Notes under the pieces: model-generated
The model's input: only the letters and a program-made list of their open reading frames with translations
What the model was told of the DNA's origin: nothing
Databases searched by the model: none
From: Oscillospiraceae bacterium
GTDB lineage: Bacteria > Bacillota > Clostridia > Saccharofermentanales > Saccharofermentanaceae
Direction of reading: 5' to 3'
NCBI GenBank assembly: GCA_902780785.1
Contig: CACZGS010000007.1
Span: forward strand, 62,001 to 126,000
DNA length: 64,000 bases
Position numbers and translations under genes: made by a program
Shown here: piece by piece, positions 17,978 to 26,272 of the stretch
How the letters are laid out: every line of letters begins with the position of its first letter
Numbering within the stretch: the first letter of the stretch is position 1

Positions 17978-18447
17978 CAGCTCATCCTCCTCATTCTCTG
18001 GAGATACTCGTTGAAGCTCTTCTTATAGCTTCTGTTGATGCAGATCCTCTCGCCGTTATCGAAAGATGCATAGACCTTCATGTTGAGGTCCGGCTTTAAC
18101 TGCTTGATCTTATAGATGTTTATGAGATTCGATTTCGATACGCGCACAAAGCCGTAATTCCAAAGCATTTCTTCGCACGCTGCAAGAGTATTCATCAGGC
18201 GGTAGACTCCGTTTTTCGTATAAGCGAAAAGCTTACGGTCGATGTGGTCCAGATAGTAGATCTCTCTGGGGTCCAGAAGTATCTCTTCGCCGTCGTCTAT
18301 GTCCTCATCGGCAGGGCGCCCCTGCAAAGAGGGACGCTCCGAATTGACCGTATCGATTATCTGCCTAATTACAGGACGCATATTCGTGTAATACACGTCT
18401 ACATGTTCATCAGAAGTATTCTTGTCTTCGTAAAGATTGAGTCTCAT
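17977..18447 (-). CDS. LytTR-family DNA-binding regulator
   Basis: The protein has 156 residues. The C-terminal ~100 residues form a LytTR domain (IYYLDHIDRKLFAYTKNGVY, then FVRVSKSNLINIYKIK and NRSYKKSF), which binds pairs of direct repeats in DNA. No receiver domain is present, so it is not a classical two-component regulator; the DUF3021 protein encoded next is the expected membrane partner. It lies 5 bp after the alpha/beta hydrolase gene, which therefore heads the operon, and a candidate binding site is upstream of that gene (19483-19512). Confidence 0.9.
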   Translation of the reverse strand: MRLNLYEDKNTSDEHVDVYYTNMRPVIRQIIDTVNSERPSLQGRPADEDIDDGEEILLDPREIYYLDHIDRKLFAYTKNGVYRLMNTLAACEEMLWNYGFVRVSKSNLINIYKIKQLKPDLNMKVYASFDNGERICINRSYKKSFNEYLQRMRRMS

Positions 18448-18452
18448 TTATC

Positions 18453-19406
18453 TCAGATTCCTAAGTTCTTAAGGAAGCTCTCCACGCTGCTCATGTATCC
18501 TTCGGGATCGTCGATAACGCCTTCGATGTGGGCGCTGTCTGCGTGGTAGATGGCCTTGTTTTCGCAAGCTATATTATCATAAATCTGCATTACCTGGTCA
18601 GGAAGGCAGACCTTGTCCTTGTCGGATACGATCACCATCGTGGGGATCTTGTCGTTCTTTACCACATTGATCGTGTCAGCGTCGTCGTAATCTATGCCGT
18701 TTACGGCCTTCATGAATGCTTTGCTGGTGCCGGTGAGATACTTAGCCATAAAAGATTCCGTATCTCCGTCTCCGAATGTCTCCTTGAGCATGAGTTCCAT
18801 TCCGGGAACAGGGCTGTCCAATATAACTGCGTCAGCTGCTTCAACAGTGCCGGGTGTAACGTTGGAAGCGTAGACCGCAACTGTTTCAGCGCCCATAGAC
18901 TGGCCGTGAACAATGACCTTATCAGCCTTTATTTCTTCTCTTGCAAACTTCACCATTGCCTTTACATCGAGCGCTTCGTTGATGCCGAATGTTACTCTGT
19001 CATCTGCATTTTCGCCGCAGCCTCTCTGGTCGATCGCAATAACGTCAAAACCGTCCTTTATGTACTCTTCTGCAAGAGGATAAATGCTGACCCTGTCTCC
19101 GCCTGCGCCGTGTACCAGGATCACCAGATTGTCGCTGTCGTTGTCGAAATATGTTGCAGGAACTGTGTTGCCGTCTTCCGCGGTAACTTTGATGTCTGTG
19201 CCTTCATATGTGTTCATGAACTTTTCCGTGTCGTACCCCCATACTTCGAGCTGCTTGATGCTGTTATCGTGCGTGTCTTTGCCCTCATTCTGATGAAGGA
19301 TCCTGTCTGCAATATATCCGCCCATTGCGACTGAGCCTGCGATACTGATAAAAGCGATAACTCCCAATGCGATTCCTAATCCCTTAATGATCTTGTTCTT
19401 TTTCAT
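18453..19406 (-). CDS. Membrane-anchored alpha/beta hydrolase
   Basis: This 317-residue protein has one N-terminal transmembrane helix (about 9-31) and then an extracytoplasmic alpha/beta-hydrolase fold. The oxyanion region is LVILVHGAGGDR, the nucleophile is Ser170 in GQSMG, the likely acid Asp is in IVSDKDKV and the His is in DSAHIEG. It resembles the BAAT/acyl-CoA thioesterase-like hydrolases of Gram-positives, where the substrate is usually an ester or peptide; no specific substrate is visible. It is the first gene of the operon with LytTR and DUF3021, so the regulator probably controls it together with itself. Confidence 0.85.
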   Translation of the reverse strand: MKKNKIIKGLGIALGVIAFISIAGSVAMGGYIADRILHQNEGKDTHDNSIKQLEVWGYDTEKFMNTYEGTDIKVTAEDGNTVPATYFDNDSDNLVILVHGAGGDRVSIYPLAEEYIKDGFDVIAIDQRGCGENADDRVTFGINEALDVKAMVKFAREEIKADKVIVHGQSMGAETVAVYASNVTPGTVEAADAVILDSPVPGMELMLKETFGDGDTESFMAKYLTGTSKAFMKAVNGIDYDDADTINVVKNDKIPTMVIVSDKDKVCLPDQVMQIYDNIACENKAIYHADSAHIEGVIDDPEGYMSSVESFLKNLGI

Positions 19407-19441
19407 TTTCCGAAAACTCCTTCGTTTTGCTTGATGAGGTG

Positions 19442-19470
19442 ACTATAGCAAAACGGGACAGGCCGTGACG
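19442..19470 (-). promoter_or_regulatory. Promoter of the hydrolase-LytTR-DUF3021 operon
   Basis: On the minus strand TATAGT (19447-19442) is a fair -10, but the hexamer 17 bp upstream (CGTCAC) is no match to TTGACA. A weak -35 beside the LytTR-type repeats fits an activator-dependent promoter. Confidence 0.5.
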
Positions 19471-19482
19471 GCAGATCGGTAC

Positions 19483-19512
19483 AAGTTGCATTTGGGTAGG
19501 GATAAGTTGCAT
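19483..19512. promoter_or_regulatory. Candidate LytTR operator: two direct repeats 21 bp apart
   Basis: AAGTTGCAT occurs at 19483-19491 and again, identical, at 19504-19512. The start-to-start distance is 21 bp, two helical turns, the hallmark spacing of LytTR binding sites. Each contains the GTT core of the published LytTR consensus. The pair ends about 12 bp upstream of the predicted -35 of the operon that encodes the LytTR protein. Confidence 0.7.
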
Positions 19513-19520
19513 CAGAGCAT

Positions 19521-19546
19521 GAAAAAACCGGCGGCAAAGCGCCGGT
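19521..19546 (-). terminator. Rho-independent terminator of the channel gene
   Basis: On the minus strand a 7-bp stem ACCGGCG/CGCCGGT (loop 6 nt) is followed by TTTTTTC, 30 bp after the stop codon of the gene at 19576-21690. Confidence 0.85.
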
Positions 19547-19575
19547 CAGATCAGACTATAAGAAAGCCTGAGATA

Positions 19576-21690
19576 TCAGTGGTTGCTGAATACGATCAGC
19601 TTGTCTTTCTCGCCGACTTTGACGTTGATCTTTGACTGGTCGCCGCTGAACAGCCTGATCTCGCCATCCTGATTTACGATTCCTAAGACGATCGCGATAT
19701 TCTGCTTTTCAGCCGGAAGCTCAGGATCGTAAGAAGCATCGAAAACGCCTCTTATCAGCTTATCTGCAGTGCATTCGGCAGGCATTCCGGCGAAGAAATC
19801 CTTTGCCTTTTTGACGTAGATCTCTTTGCTCTCGTAGCCGTCGTTGCTATCGCTGTCGTATTTTAAGATATCCTGATAGAAGTCGAAGATAGCGTCTTTT
19901 TCGCCTATCTGGGTGATCATCTTACTTATGAACCTGTTGCTTATTACGACGTTCTTAACGCTGTAGCTGCTGACGACGTCGTGGTGCTTAGGGTCGTTGA
20001 TCTCTGCGATCACATCGATGCTGCCGACGTCAAATCCGGGATTGGCATCGACTTTGTCCCTGATGATATCCTGGACATATACGAGGTTGGCAAATGTTCC
20101 TGCATCGACCTCTTCGTCAGGCACCAGGTCGTCTGAAAGGATAAGGACGCTTACGTCTTCGTCGTTGAGCTCTAAGAATTCGTTGATCGAATCGCAGATC
20201 AGGTCTTTCTCGAAAAGCTCGGCCGCAACGGTCTTGATAACAAAAGGATATTCCTTGTAGAAGTTCATCTTTTCGAGACTCTTCTCATCGTCTATTATTA
20301 CGATGCTGAGAAGGAGTTCATCGGAATCTTTGTAGTCCCATTCAGCGAGGAACGAAGCAAAGCCATTCATGATCTCTTTGCACTTGCTGTTGTGGCCCAG
20401 CATGATGATCTTTTTCTTCTCAAGCCAGAAATCCTTATTGAGCCTGATAGGAATTCCGGAAAGCTTGTCTCCGTTGTTTCTTGCGGCATCCTGGTCGTTT
20501 AAAGCCATGAAATAGCTGTAATTTTTATTATTCTCGGACTGGACGGTGAGAGGGATGATGTGGCTGTTCTTGTCCAGCGTGTTCCTGATGTAGGACATCT
20601 CATTGCTCTCTTTGCAGGGAGCCGTATAGAATGTCGCGCCCTTGTTGGAGAGAAGCTCGTTATAGATGGAATTAAGTTCAGGCATCAACGAGAACTGGGC
20701 CATCATCTCGCCGAGGATCTGGTTGACTCTGACAGGAACGATATTGCACTTGCCGTCGACCTGCTTGCTCCTGATGATCTTCTGGACCAGATTCCATGTC
20801 CAGTCGTCAGTGACCTCAACGATTATCCTTTGGTTGTCTTTGGAATAAGATGCGGAAGTGATGTCTGATACCTGCATCAGCGTCTTGATAGTAAGTGAAT
20901 TGCCCTTGTCGAACCTGTCGGCCTTCTCGCTGGCTGCGAACTTGCAGAGGGAATTGTTTACTTCCTCACCAAGGATGACTACCGAAGATGCGTGGTGCAA
21001 TGAGATGTCGAAAAGCTGCTTCGACGAGAACACATCGCCTTCTCTTACCACGATCGTGAGGTTGTTCTTAAATTTATGTTTGCTGCAGTATATCTTGCGC
21101 GAAAAGAAGGACATGTCCTTTGCATCTTCGAAGATCTTATTGTTCTCGCGCTTTACGGTCTCATGAAGCCTTTCTTCTATCTGCTTCTCGATCTCTGCCT
21201 TGTTTGAACTCACGAGCACGACGACCTTGTTTATCGAATCGCTGTAAAGGAGGTCATTTACGATCTCCAATGCTCTCGAGTTCCAGTTGAGGATAACGAA
21301 GTGGTTGGAAATAATGAGCTTGCGGTTGCCTGCATTGGAATCTTCGATGAAGCTTGAGATGTAGTTTGTGATGTAACCTATGACCGCACCGGTAAAAGAG
21401 ATCATGCCGATGATGACGATCAGGAGGCACACAATAGCGATCGCTGCATTCTGCGGTCCGATGTCCTCAACAACGTAAGAGATGCATCCGGCATCAAGGA
21501 TCATGCTGATCGTGTAAAAGGCAGACTCCAAAAAGCCCAGTTCTTCAGTCCCCGTAAGGGACATCTTGCTGATTATAAATGCTGAGAGGAACAGGAATGC
21601 GATATTAAATAACAGGATAGAGAGCAGGACTATCTGTCCCGGATTTTTTGCGAGCCTGATACTAAACCATTCACGGATCCTTCTAAACAT
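19576..21690 (-). CDS. CASTOR/POLLUX-like ion channel with RCK-type domains
   Basis: This 704-residue protein has two to three N-terminal hydrophobic segments (about 20-42 and 83-112) flanking a pore-like stretch MILDAGCISYV. A long cytosolic part follows with Rossmann-like regulatory domains: HFVILNWNSRALEIVNDLLY near residue 150, IIMLGHNSKCKEIMNG near 440, and a TrkA-C-like end. This layout is that of bacterial relatives of plant CASTOR/POLLUX channels, which conduct cations and are gated through their RCK domains. Ion selectivity cannot be told. It stands alone, with its own terminator, divergent from the HD hydrolase gene. Confidence 0.72.
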   Translation of the reverse strand: MFRRIREWFSIRLAKNPGQIVLLSILLFNIAFLFLSAFIISKMSLTGTEELGFLESAFYTISMILDAGCISYVVEDIGPQNAAIAIVCLLIVIIGMISFTGAVIGYITNYISSFIEDSNAGNRKLIISNHFVILNWNSRALEIVNDLLYSDSINKVVVLVSSNKAEIEKQIEERLHETVKRENNKIFEDAKDMSFFSRKIYCSKHKFKNNLTIVVREGDVFSSKQLFDISLHHASSVVILGEEVNNSLCKFAASEKADRFDKGNSLTIKTLMQVSDITSASYSKDNQRIIVEVTDDWTWNLVQKIIRSKQVDGKCNIVPVRVNQILGEMMAQFSLMPELNSIYNELLSNKGATFYTAPCKESNEMSYIRNTLDKNSHIIPLTVQSENNKNYSYFMALNDQDAARNNGDKLSGIPIRLNKDFWLEKKKIIMLGHNSKCKEIMNGFASFLAEWDYKDSDELLLSIVIIDDEKSLEKMNFYKEYPFVIKTVAAELFEKDLICDSINEFLELNDEDVSVLILSDDLVPDEEVDAGTFANLVYVQDIIRDKVDANPGFDVGSIDVIAEINDPKHHDVVSSYSVKNVVISNRFISKMITQIGEKDAIFDFYQDILKYDSDSNDGYESKEIYVKKAKDFFAGMPAECTADKLIRGVFDASYDPELPAEKQNIAIVLGIVNQDGEIRLFSGDQSKINVKVGEKDKLIVFSNH

Positions 21691-21702
21691 CTTTGTTACC
21701 TC

Positions 21703-21730
21703 TTGAGACGGGGATTGTTATACTTATAAT
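21703..21730 (+). promoter_or_regulatory. Promoter of the HD hydrolase gene
   Basis: TTGAGA (21703-21708), 16-bp spacer, TATAAT (21725-21730): one of the few conventional -35/-10 pairs in the window. It lies in the divergent region with the channel gene. Confidence 0.6.
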
Positions 21731-21772
21731 GCATTTTATATTTTGATTGAGCCAGACGCAATGAGGACAGCG

Positions 21773-22351
21773 ATGAATAACGATGAACTGATCAGTGAAG
21801 CGATCGAATATATTAAAGAACTCCAGGGAAAGAATTCCGGCGGCCACGATGCCGCTCATTCGATCCGCGTTTATAAGAATGCGCTCGTGATCTTGGACAA
21901 AGAACCGGCCTGTGACAGGACAGTCGTTCTCTTGGCTTCAATCCTTCACGATGCCGATGATCATAAGCTTTGTAACAATGTTAATAACGAAAACACAAGG
22001 GCTTTTCTGGCCCGGAAAGGCGTTTCTGACGATCTCACGGAAGAGATCGTGAGGACGGTCAATTCCGTGTCATTTTCGAAGAACCGCGGTAAGAGGCCTG
22101 AGACTTTGGAGGGGAAGATCGTCCAGGATGCCGACCGTCTGGATGCCATGGGTGCCATCGGGATCGCGAGGACCTTCGCGTACGGAGGTGAGCACGGCAG
22201 GAGCATCGAAGAGTCAGTTCAGCACTTCTACGACAAGCTCTTACTTCTAAAAGATGAGCTCAATACTGAGACTGCAAAAGAGATCGCGGAAAAGCGCCAC
22301 GCATTCCTTGAAGCATTTATCACTGAACTTGATGACGAGATAAGAGTATAA
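21773..22351 (+). CDS. HD-domain phosphohydrolase, YpgQ/YedJ-like
   Basis: The protein has 192 residues. The HD metal-binding set is visible: [23 protein letters not shown] and [18 protein letters not shown] with FAYGG. The last motif is characteristic of the YpgQ/YedJ group; B. subtilis YpgQ hydrolyses nucleoside triphosphates to pyrophosphate. A nucleotide substrate is thus likely but not proven. Three in-frame starts exist (TTG 21743, ATG 21761, ATG 21773); the last is chosen because GAGGA lies 5 nt upstream. The MATE gene follows after 40 bp. Confidence 0.83.
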   Translation: MNNDELISEAIEYIKELQGKNSGGHDAAHSIRVYKNALVILDKEPACDRTVVLLASILHDADDHKLCNNVNNENTRAFLARKGVSDDLTEEIVRTVNSVSFSKNRGKRPETLEGKIVQDADRLDAMGAIGIARTFAYGGEHGRSIEESVQHFYDKLLLLKDELNTETAKEIAEKRHAFLEAFITELDDEIRV

Positions 22352-22391
22352 TACGCAGGTATTATTTTCGAAGGATAAGAGACACAGAAGG

Positions 22392-23747
22392 ATGCGTTTT
22401 AAGGGAAAATACAAATCTCAGTATGAGATGATGACGCAAAAGCCTGTTCCGGCGCTTATCATCCAGCTCGGCCTGCCGACGATGGTCAGCATGTTCGTAA
22501 CGAGCATCTACAACATGGCCGACTCCTACTTCGTAGGACAGATCAACACGTCCGCAAGCGGCGCTACAGGCGTCGTTCTGGGCCTCATGGCGATCCTTCA
22601 GGCAGTGGGATTCATGTTCGGTCATGGTTCGGGAAGCATCATCAGCAGAAAGCTCGGCCAGAAAGATGTCGACAGCGCGAAGACGATCGCTGCGACAGGC
22701 TTTTATTCGGCATTGAGCGCGGGCTTCTTTTTCCTCATATTCGGAGGACTTTTTGTCACGCCGCTCATGAGACTTCTGGGCAGCACGGATACTATCCTTC
22801 CTTACGCGAGAACATATGCGATCTGCATCCTCGCAGCTGCGCCTGCACTTGTATCGAGCTGCGTCATGAACAACATCTTAAGATATGAAGGCCGCGCGTT
22901 CTTTGCCATGATCGGCCTTACTTCAGGCGGAATCCTCAACATCTTCCTCGACATGCTCTTCATGCAGAAGATGGGCATGGGCATCCTTGGTGCAGGCCTT
23001 GCGACCGCGATATCACAGTATGTCTCATGGGCTCTGCTCCTTACTATGTTCATCCTCAAAAAGACCCAGACTTCGCTTGCACCCAAGTATGCGAAGTTTA
23101 AGATGGCCATCTTAGGAGACATAATAACCACGGGCCTTCCGAGCCTTGCAAGACAGGGTCTTGCGAGCATCTCAACGATGGTCCTCAACAACGCTGCAGG
23201 CGTCTACGGCGATGCTGCGATAGCCGCAATGAGCATCTCGAACAGAGTCAGCATGTTTATCTTCAGCGCCGTACTCGGCATCGGCCAGGGCTTCCAGCCT
23301 ATCGCCGGCTTTAATTTCGGCGCGAAAAAATATTCCCGCGTCCGCCAGGGCTTCTTTTTCACGCTCATCTTCGGCACGATCCTTCTCGGCACCGCTTCAA
23401 TGGCGGTTTTCCTTAATGCGGGCAACTGCATCCAGTTCTTCAGAGATGACCCGGAAGTAATCGCCATCGGCATTCCGGCGCTTCAGGCACAGTGCCTGGC
23501 GCTCTTCGTCGTGCCCTTCCAGGTATGCAACAACATGATGTTCCAGAGCATCGGCTACAAGTTCAACGCGACATTCCTGTCGTCGTTAAGAAACGGCCTG
23601 TGCTTCATTCCGGTAATATTGATCTTCAGCATTGCATGGAAACTTACGGGCATCCAGATCTCTCAGGCGGTCGCCGATGTCATGACAAGCCTTATCTGCA
23701 TACCTTTCACGGTACACTTTTTCGCGAAATTACCTAAGGAAGAATAA
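22392..23747 (+). CDS. MATE family exporter
   Basis: This 451-residue protein has twelve hydrophobic helices in two six-helix halves. The first half carries LGLPTMVSMFVTSIYNMADS and GHGSGSIISRKLGQKD; the second carries GLPSLARQGL and LGIGQGFQPIAGFNFGAKKY, the family signature of NorM/MepA-type cation-coupled drug or metabolite exporters. No strong ribosome binding site stands at a normal distance from this ATG, so the start is uncertain; Met13 or Met14 are alternatives. It converges with a second MATE gene, stops 2 bp apart. Confidence 0.9.
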   Translation: MRFKGKYKSQYEMMTQKPVPALIIQLGLPTMVSMFVTSIYNMADSYFVGQINTSASGATGVVLGLMAILQAVGFMFGHGSGSIISRKLGQKDVDSAKTIAATGFYSALSAGFFFLIFGGLFVTPLMRLLGSTDTILPYARTYAICILAAAPALVSSCVMNNILRYEGRAFFAMIGLTSGGILNIFLDMLFMQKMGMGILGAGLATAISQYVSWALLLTMFILKKTQTSLAPKYAKFKMAILGDIITTGLPSLARQGLASISTMVLNNAAGVYGDAAIAAMSISNRVSMFIFSAVLGIGQGFQPIAGFNFGAKKYSRVRQGFFFTLIFGTILLGTASMAVFLNAGNCIQFFRDDPEVIAIGIPALQAQCLALFVVPFQVCNNMMFQSIGYKFNATFLSSLRNGLCFIPVILIFSIAWKLTGIQISQAVADVMTSLICIPFTVHFFAKLPKEE

Positions 23748-23749
23748 TC

Positions 23750-25150
23750 TTACGTTGCTTCCTCTTCCAGCACGTTTTTCTTTTGCTTCTCGACGACGGA
23801 TTTGCCTACCCATTTCTTCTTGTACCAGTAGTACATGACGATGAGGCCGCGGATGCATTCGTCCGTAGCGGTTCCGGCAAAGATGCCTGCGACGCCGACA
23901 CCCATGTAAACGCCTACGAGCCAGCCTGTCGTAAGGCCCAGGCCCCAGTTGCAAAGAAGTCCCATGAGGAGCGGGAAAATGTATGCGCCGGCAGCTTTGA
24001 GGCTGCAGACGAAGGTCATGTTAAGGCATCTGCCAATCTCAATGAAGATATCGACGATCATGATCATCTGGCCCAGCGCGATGATGTTCTCGTTCTGCGT
24101 GAAGAGCTGCAGGGTATATCTGCAAAGAAGCGCATTGATCGATACCAGCGCGATCGTGATGGGCATCGATGTCCTGAGTGTCTTGAATACTCTCTTATAA
24201 GCGGCTTCCTCTTTGCCCGCACCGACCAGGTGGCCCGTGATGATCTGCGTCGACATGGCACAGGCGTTCGAGAAGATTATCGCGAGAGATATGAGCGTGT
24301 TGCAGTAAGCCCTAGCGCAGACGGCGTCATTTCCCATTGCGTTTACGAACGAGAGAAGAGTTGTCTGGTAGAGGTTATATGTGAGGTTCTCGCCCGCGGT
24401 AGGAAGGCCGATCTTGACCATCTTGCCCAGGAGCTTGCCGGGGAAGGGCCTCAGATATTTAAATGCGATCTTACCGATCTTCTTTATGAAGAAGAATACG
24501 AAAACAGCGATCAGGCCGAACGTTCTTGATACAACCGTTGAGATCGCTACGCCTGCAACACCCATGTTGAGCGGTGCGAGAGGCCCGTAGAGGAACAGGT
24601 AGTTTCCGCCGATATTGATAACGTTGATAGCGAGCGTTACGTACATGCCGATCTTCGGGAAGCCGTTGCACCTTAAGATCTGGAGCATAACGTTATATAC
24701 AGCCATTATGAATCCGCCGCCGCCGACGATGTAGATGTAGATCATCGAGTAGGGGCGCATCTCGTCGGATACGTTAAGGAACTTCATTATCAAGGGATTT
24801 GCCGCGCAGAATGTTGCGCTTAAGACGACGCCGACAACGAGATTTACCATGATGGCGAGCGTGTAGATCATGTTCATCTTGTCGTATCTCTTCGCACCGA
24901 GATACTGCGAGACAACAACGCTCGTAGCTGTCGCGATGACGTTGAAAAGAATGTTCATCATGAACATGATGGTGTTCGCATTGCCGACTGCGCCTACGGC
25001 ATATTCGTCGTAGTGGCTCAGCATCAGCGTATCGATGTTATTGACCAGTGTAGTCAGGAACATTTCGAGGAACATCGGTCCCGCCAATAACATCAGCGGT
25101 GTCTTCTCGTCGATAACGACCGTATTTCTCTTTCTGATTGCGCCTTCCAT
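23750..25150 (-). CDS. MATE family exporter (second, convergent)
   Basis: This 466-residue twelve-helix MATE protein has LLAGPMFLEMFLTTLVNNIDT in helix 1, VVSQYLGAKRYDKM, GLPTAGENLTYNL and TQIITGHLVGAGKEE. It is a different subfamily from its convergent neighbour: sequence identity is low, so this is not a local duplication. The ATG at 25150 follows GGGGGA; the ATG 12 bp earlier lies upstream of that site and is rejected. No terminator fits in the 2-bp gap between the two stop codons, so the transcripts must overlap. Confidence 0.9.
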   Translation of the reverse strand: MEGAIRKRNTVVIDEKTPLMLLAGPMFLEMFLTTLVNNIDTLMLSHYDEYAVGAVGNANTIMFMMNILFNVIATATSVVVSQYLGAKRYDKMNMIYTLAIMVNLVVGVVLSATFCAANPLIMKFLNVSDEMRPYSMIYIYIVGGGGFIMAVYNVMLQILRCNGFPKIGMYVTLAINVINIGGNYLFLYGPLAPLNMGVAGVAISTVVSRTFGLIAVFVFFFIKKIGKIAFKYLRPFPGKLLGKMVKIGLPTAGENLTYNLYQTTLLSFVNAMGNDAVCARAYCNTLISLAIIFSNACAMSTQIITGHLVGAGKEEAAYKRVFKTLRTSMPITIALVSINALLCRYTLQLFTQNENIIALGQMIMIVDIFIEIGRCLNMTFVCSLKAAGAYIFPLLMGLLCNWGLGLTTGWLVGVYMGVGVAGIFAGTATDECIRGLIVMYYWYKKKWVGKSVVEKQKKNVLEEEAT

Positions 25151-25287
25151 AAATTCCCCCATCTCGGCTCCGCAAGTATTAATTTACTACGAGGGTCAGA
25201 TGAAATATATAAAAATACCGTATATTTCTTGCCTAATCATTTCATATATGTTCGCAGGGGATTATGTGTAAAAAGAGCAGAATGCAG

Positions 25288-25329
25288 TGCTATAATTAAG
25301 CCCGTCCGGGTGCTTCCGGGCGGATTTTT
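25288..25329 (+). promoter_or_regulatory. Extended -10 with a transcript-5' hairpin and T run
   Basis: TGcTATAAT (25288-25296) is followed six bases later by an 8-bp stem CCGTCCGG/CCGGGCGG (25302-25323) and ATTTTT. The intergenic region is divergent, so there is no upstream plus-strand transcript to terminate; the hairpin should lie at the very start of the CPBP mRNA. The same order, and a following GGATAAA(A/G)GG, occur at 7751-7805. Confidence 0.65.
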
Positions 25330-25349
25330 GGATAAAGGGAATAGTTTTT

Positions 25350-26105
25350 ATGAGACGTGTTTTTTGTAACAGGAAATACAGCGGTTATGTCTGGCATTTC
25401 ATCTTTGCAGGCCTCTTCATCGGCCTCTCTCTTCTGTTTGCAGGGTTTCTTAAAGGCTCCGCCTGGTATGCGGTAAGCTCTGCGTTAAGGCTCATCTTCG
25501 GCACTGCGATCCTCATCACGGCATCCAAACTCTTCGGAAGGAGCCCCAAAGACATCTTATCGATGAAGAATACCGGCAAGGCTCTTATTGCAGGCGCCGG
25601 ATTCCTTCTGTTCTTCCTTTACTACATGGTCACCGTGGCATCAGGCATCGGAAAGATCGCCGGCCTTACGACGGGACTGTTCGTCACAAAGGTCATCCTG
25701 CAGCAGCTGACGACCGGCTTTTACGAAGAACTCAATTACAGATTCCTTCTTCTCGAAGGCATAAAGCATACAAAGAACAATGCGGGCATCAGGATCGGAC
25801 TTGTATTCTTAAGTTCTATCCTGTTCGGACTTCTGCACTGCGCTACCGGTTGGGACACATACAGGTTCCTTCAGACGGGAGCAATCGGATTCGCGTTCGC
25901 GGTAATTTTCGTAAACTCCGGAAACATCGTGATCCCCATGCTCCTGCATTTCCTCTACGACATCATCGCGAACATGACGGACTTCATCGAATGGGAGCAC
26001 AATGCGTTCTTCGATAACGTAAGTTCTGTTTTCGAGATCGCTCTGGTCGTGATGTTCGTGATCTCGCTTGTCATGCTGATCATAGGCTGCAAAAAGAAAT
26101 CTTAA
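25350..26105 (+). CDS. CPBP intramembrane metalloprotease
   Basis: This 251-residue protein has about seven hydrophobic helices. The CPBP (Abi/CAAX-prenyl-protease-like) motifs are in order: YEELNYRFLLLEG (EExxxR), FGLLHCATG and HFLYDIIAN, giving the Glu/His residues of the membrane-embedded metal site. Bacterial members are often involved in bacteriocin self-immunity or regulated membrane proteolysis. Its promoter is the unusual hairpin-bearing element just upstream. A weak GC-rich hairpin (26133-26150, GGCGTGG/CCACGCC with a GGAA loop) follows the gene. Confidence 0.85.
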   Translation: MRRVFCNRKYSGYVWHFIFAGLFIGLSLLFAGFLKGSAWYAVSSALRLIFGTAILITASKLFGRSPKDILSMKNTGKALIAGAGFLLFFLYYMVTVASGIGKIAGLTTGLFVTKVILQQLTTGFYEELNYRFLLLEGIKHTKNNAGIRIGLVFLSSILFGLLHCATGWDTYRFLQTGAIGFAFAVIFVNSGNIVIPMLLHFLYDIIANMTDFIEWEHNAFFDNVSSVFEIALVVMFVISLVMLIIGCKKKS

Positions 26106-26179
26106 GGGCTGACTTCAATAAACAAGGTCAAAGGCGTGGGGAACCACGCCATTTCGCTATGCTAAAATATACCTGACAT

Positions 26180-26228
26180 CTCTGTCTTGTTTGCGAAAAA
26201 GCGTCATCTCTCACTCTCTGTCGTGTTT
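26180..26228. promoter_or_regulatory. Two direct repeats upstream of the XRE regulator, possible operator
   Basis: CTCTGTCTTGTTT at 26180-26192 and CTCTGTCGTGTTT at 26216-26228 match at 12 of 13 positions, 36 bp apart, and lie 45-93 bp before the XRE start. They are candidates for autoregulatory sites. Confidence 0.4.
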
Positions 26229-26272
26229 TTTGCAGGGCATCTGATGTTACTATCCGGTCATAAGGAGGCCAT

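Noticed and set aside
18528..19334. 268-codon plus-strand open frame
   Set aside because: Antisense to the alpha/beta hydrolase gene, which has intact catalytic motifs; the frame shows no protein-like hydrophobic pattern of its own.
23783..24529. 248-codon plus-strand open frame
   Set aside because: Antisense to the second MATE gene; highly charged composition typical of a reversed membrane-protein gene.
22392..25150. Recent duplication of the MATE genes
   Set aside because: The two proteins are only distantly similar and face each other; they belong to different subgroups.
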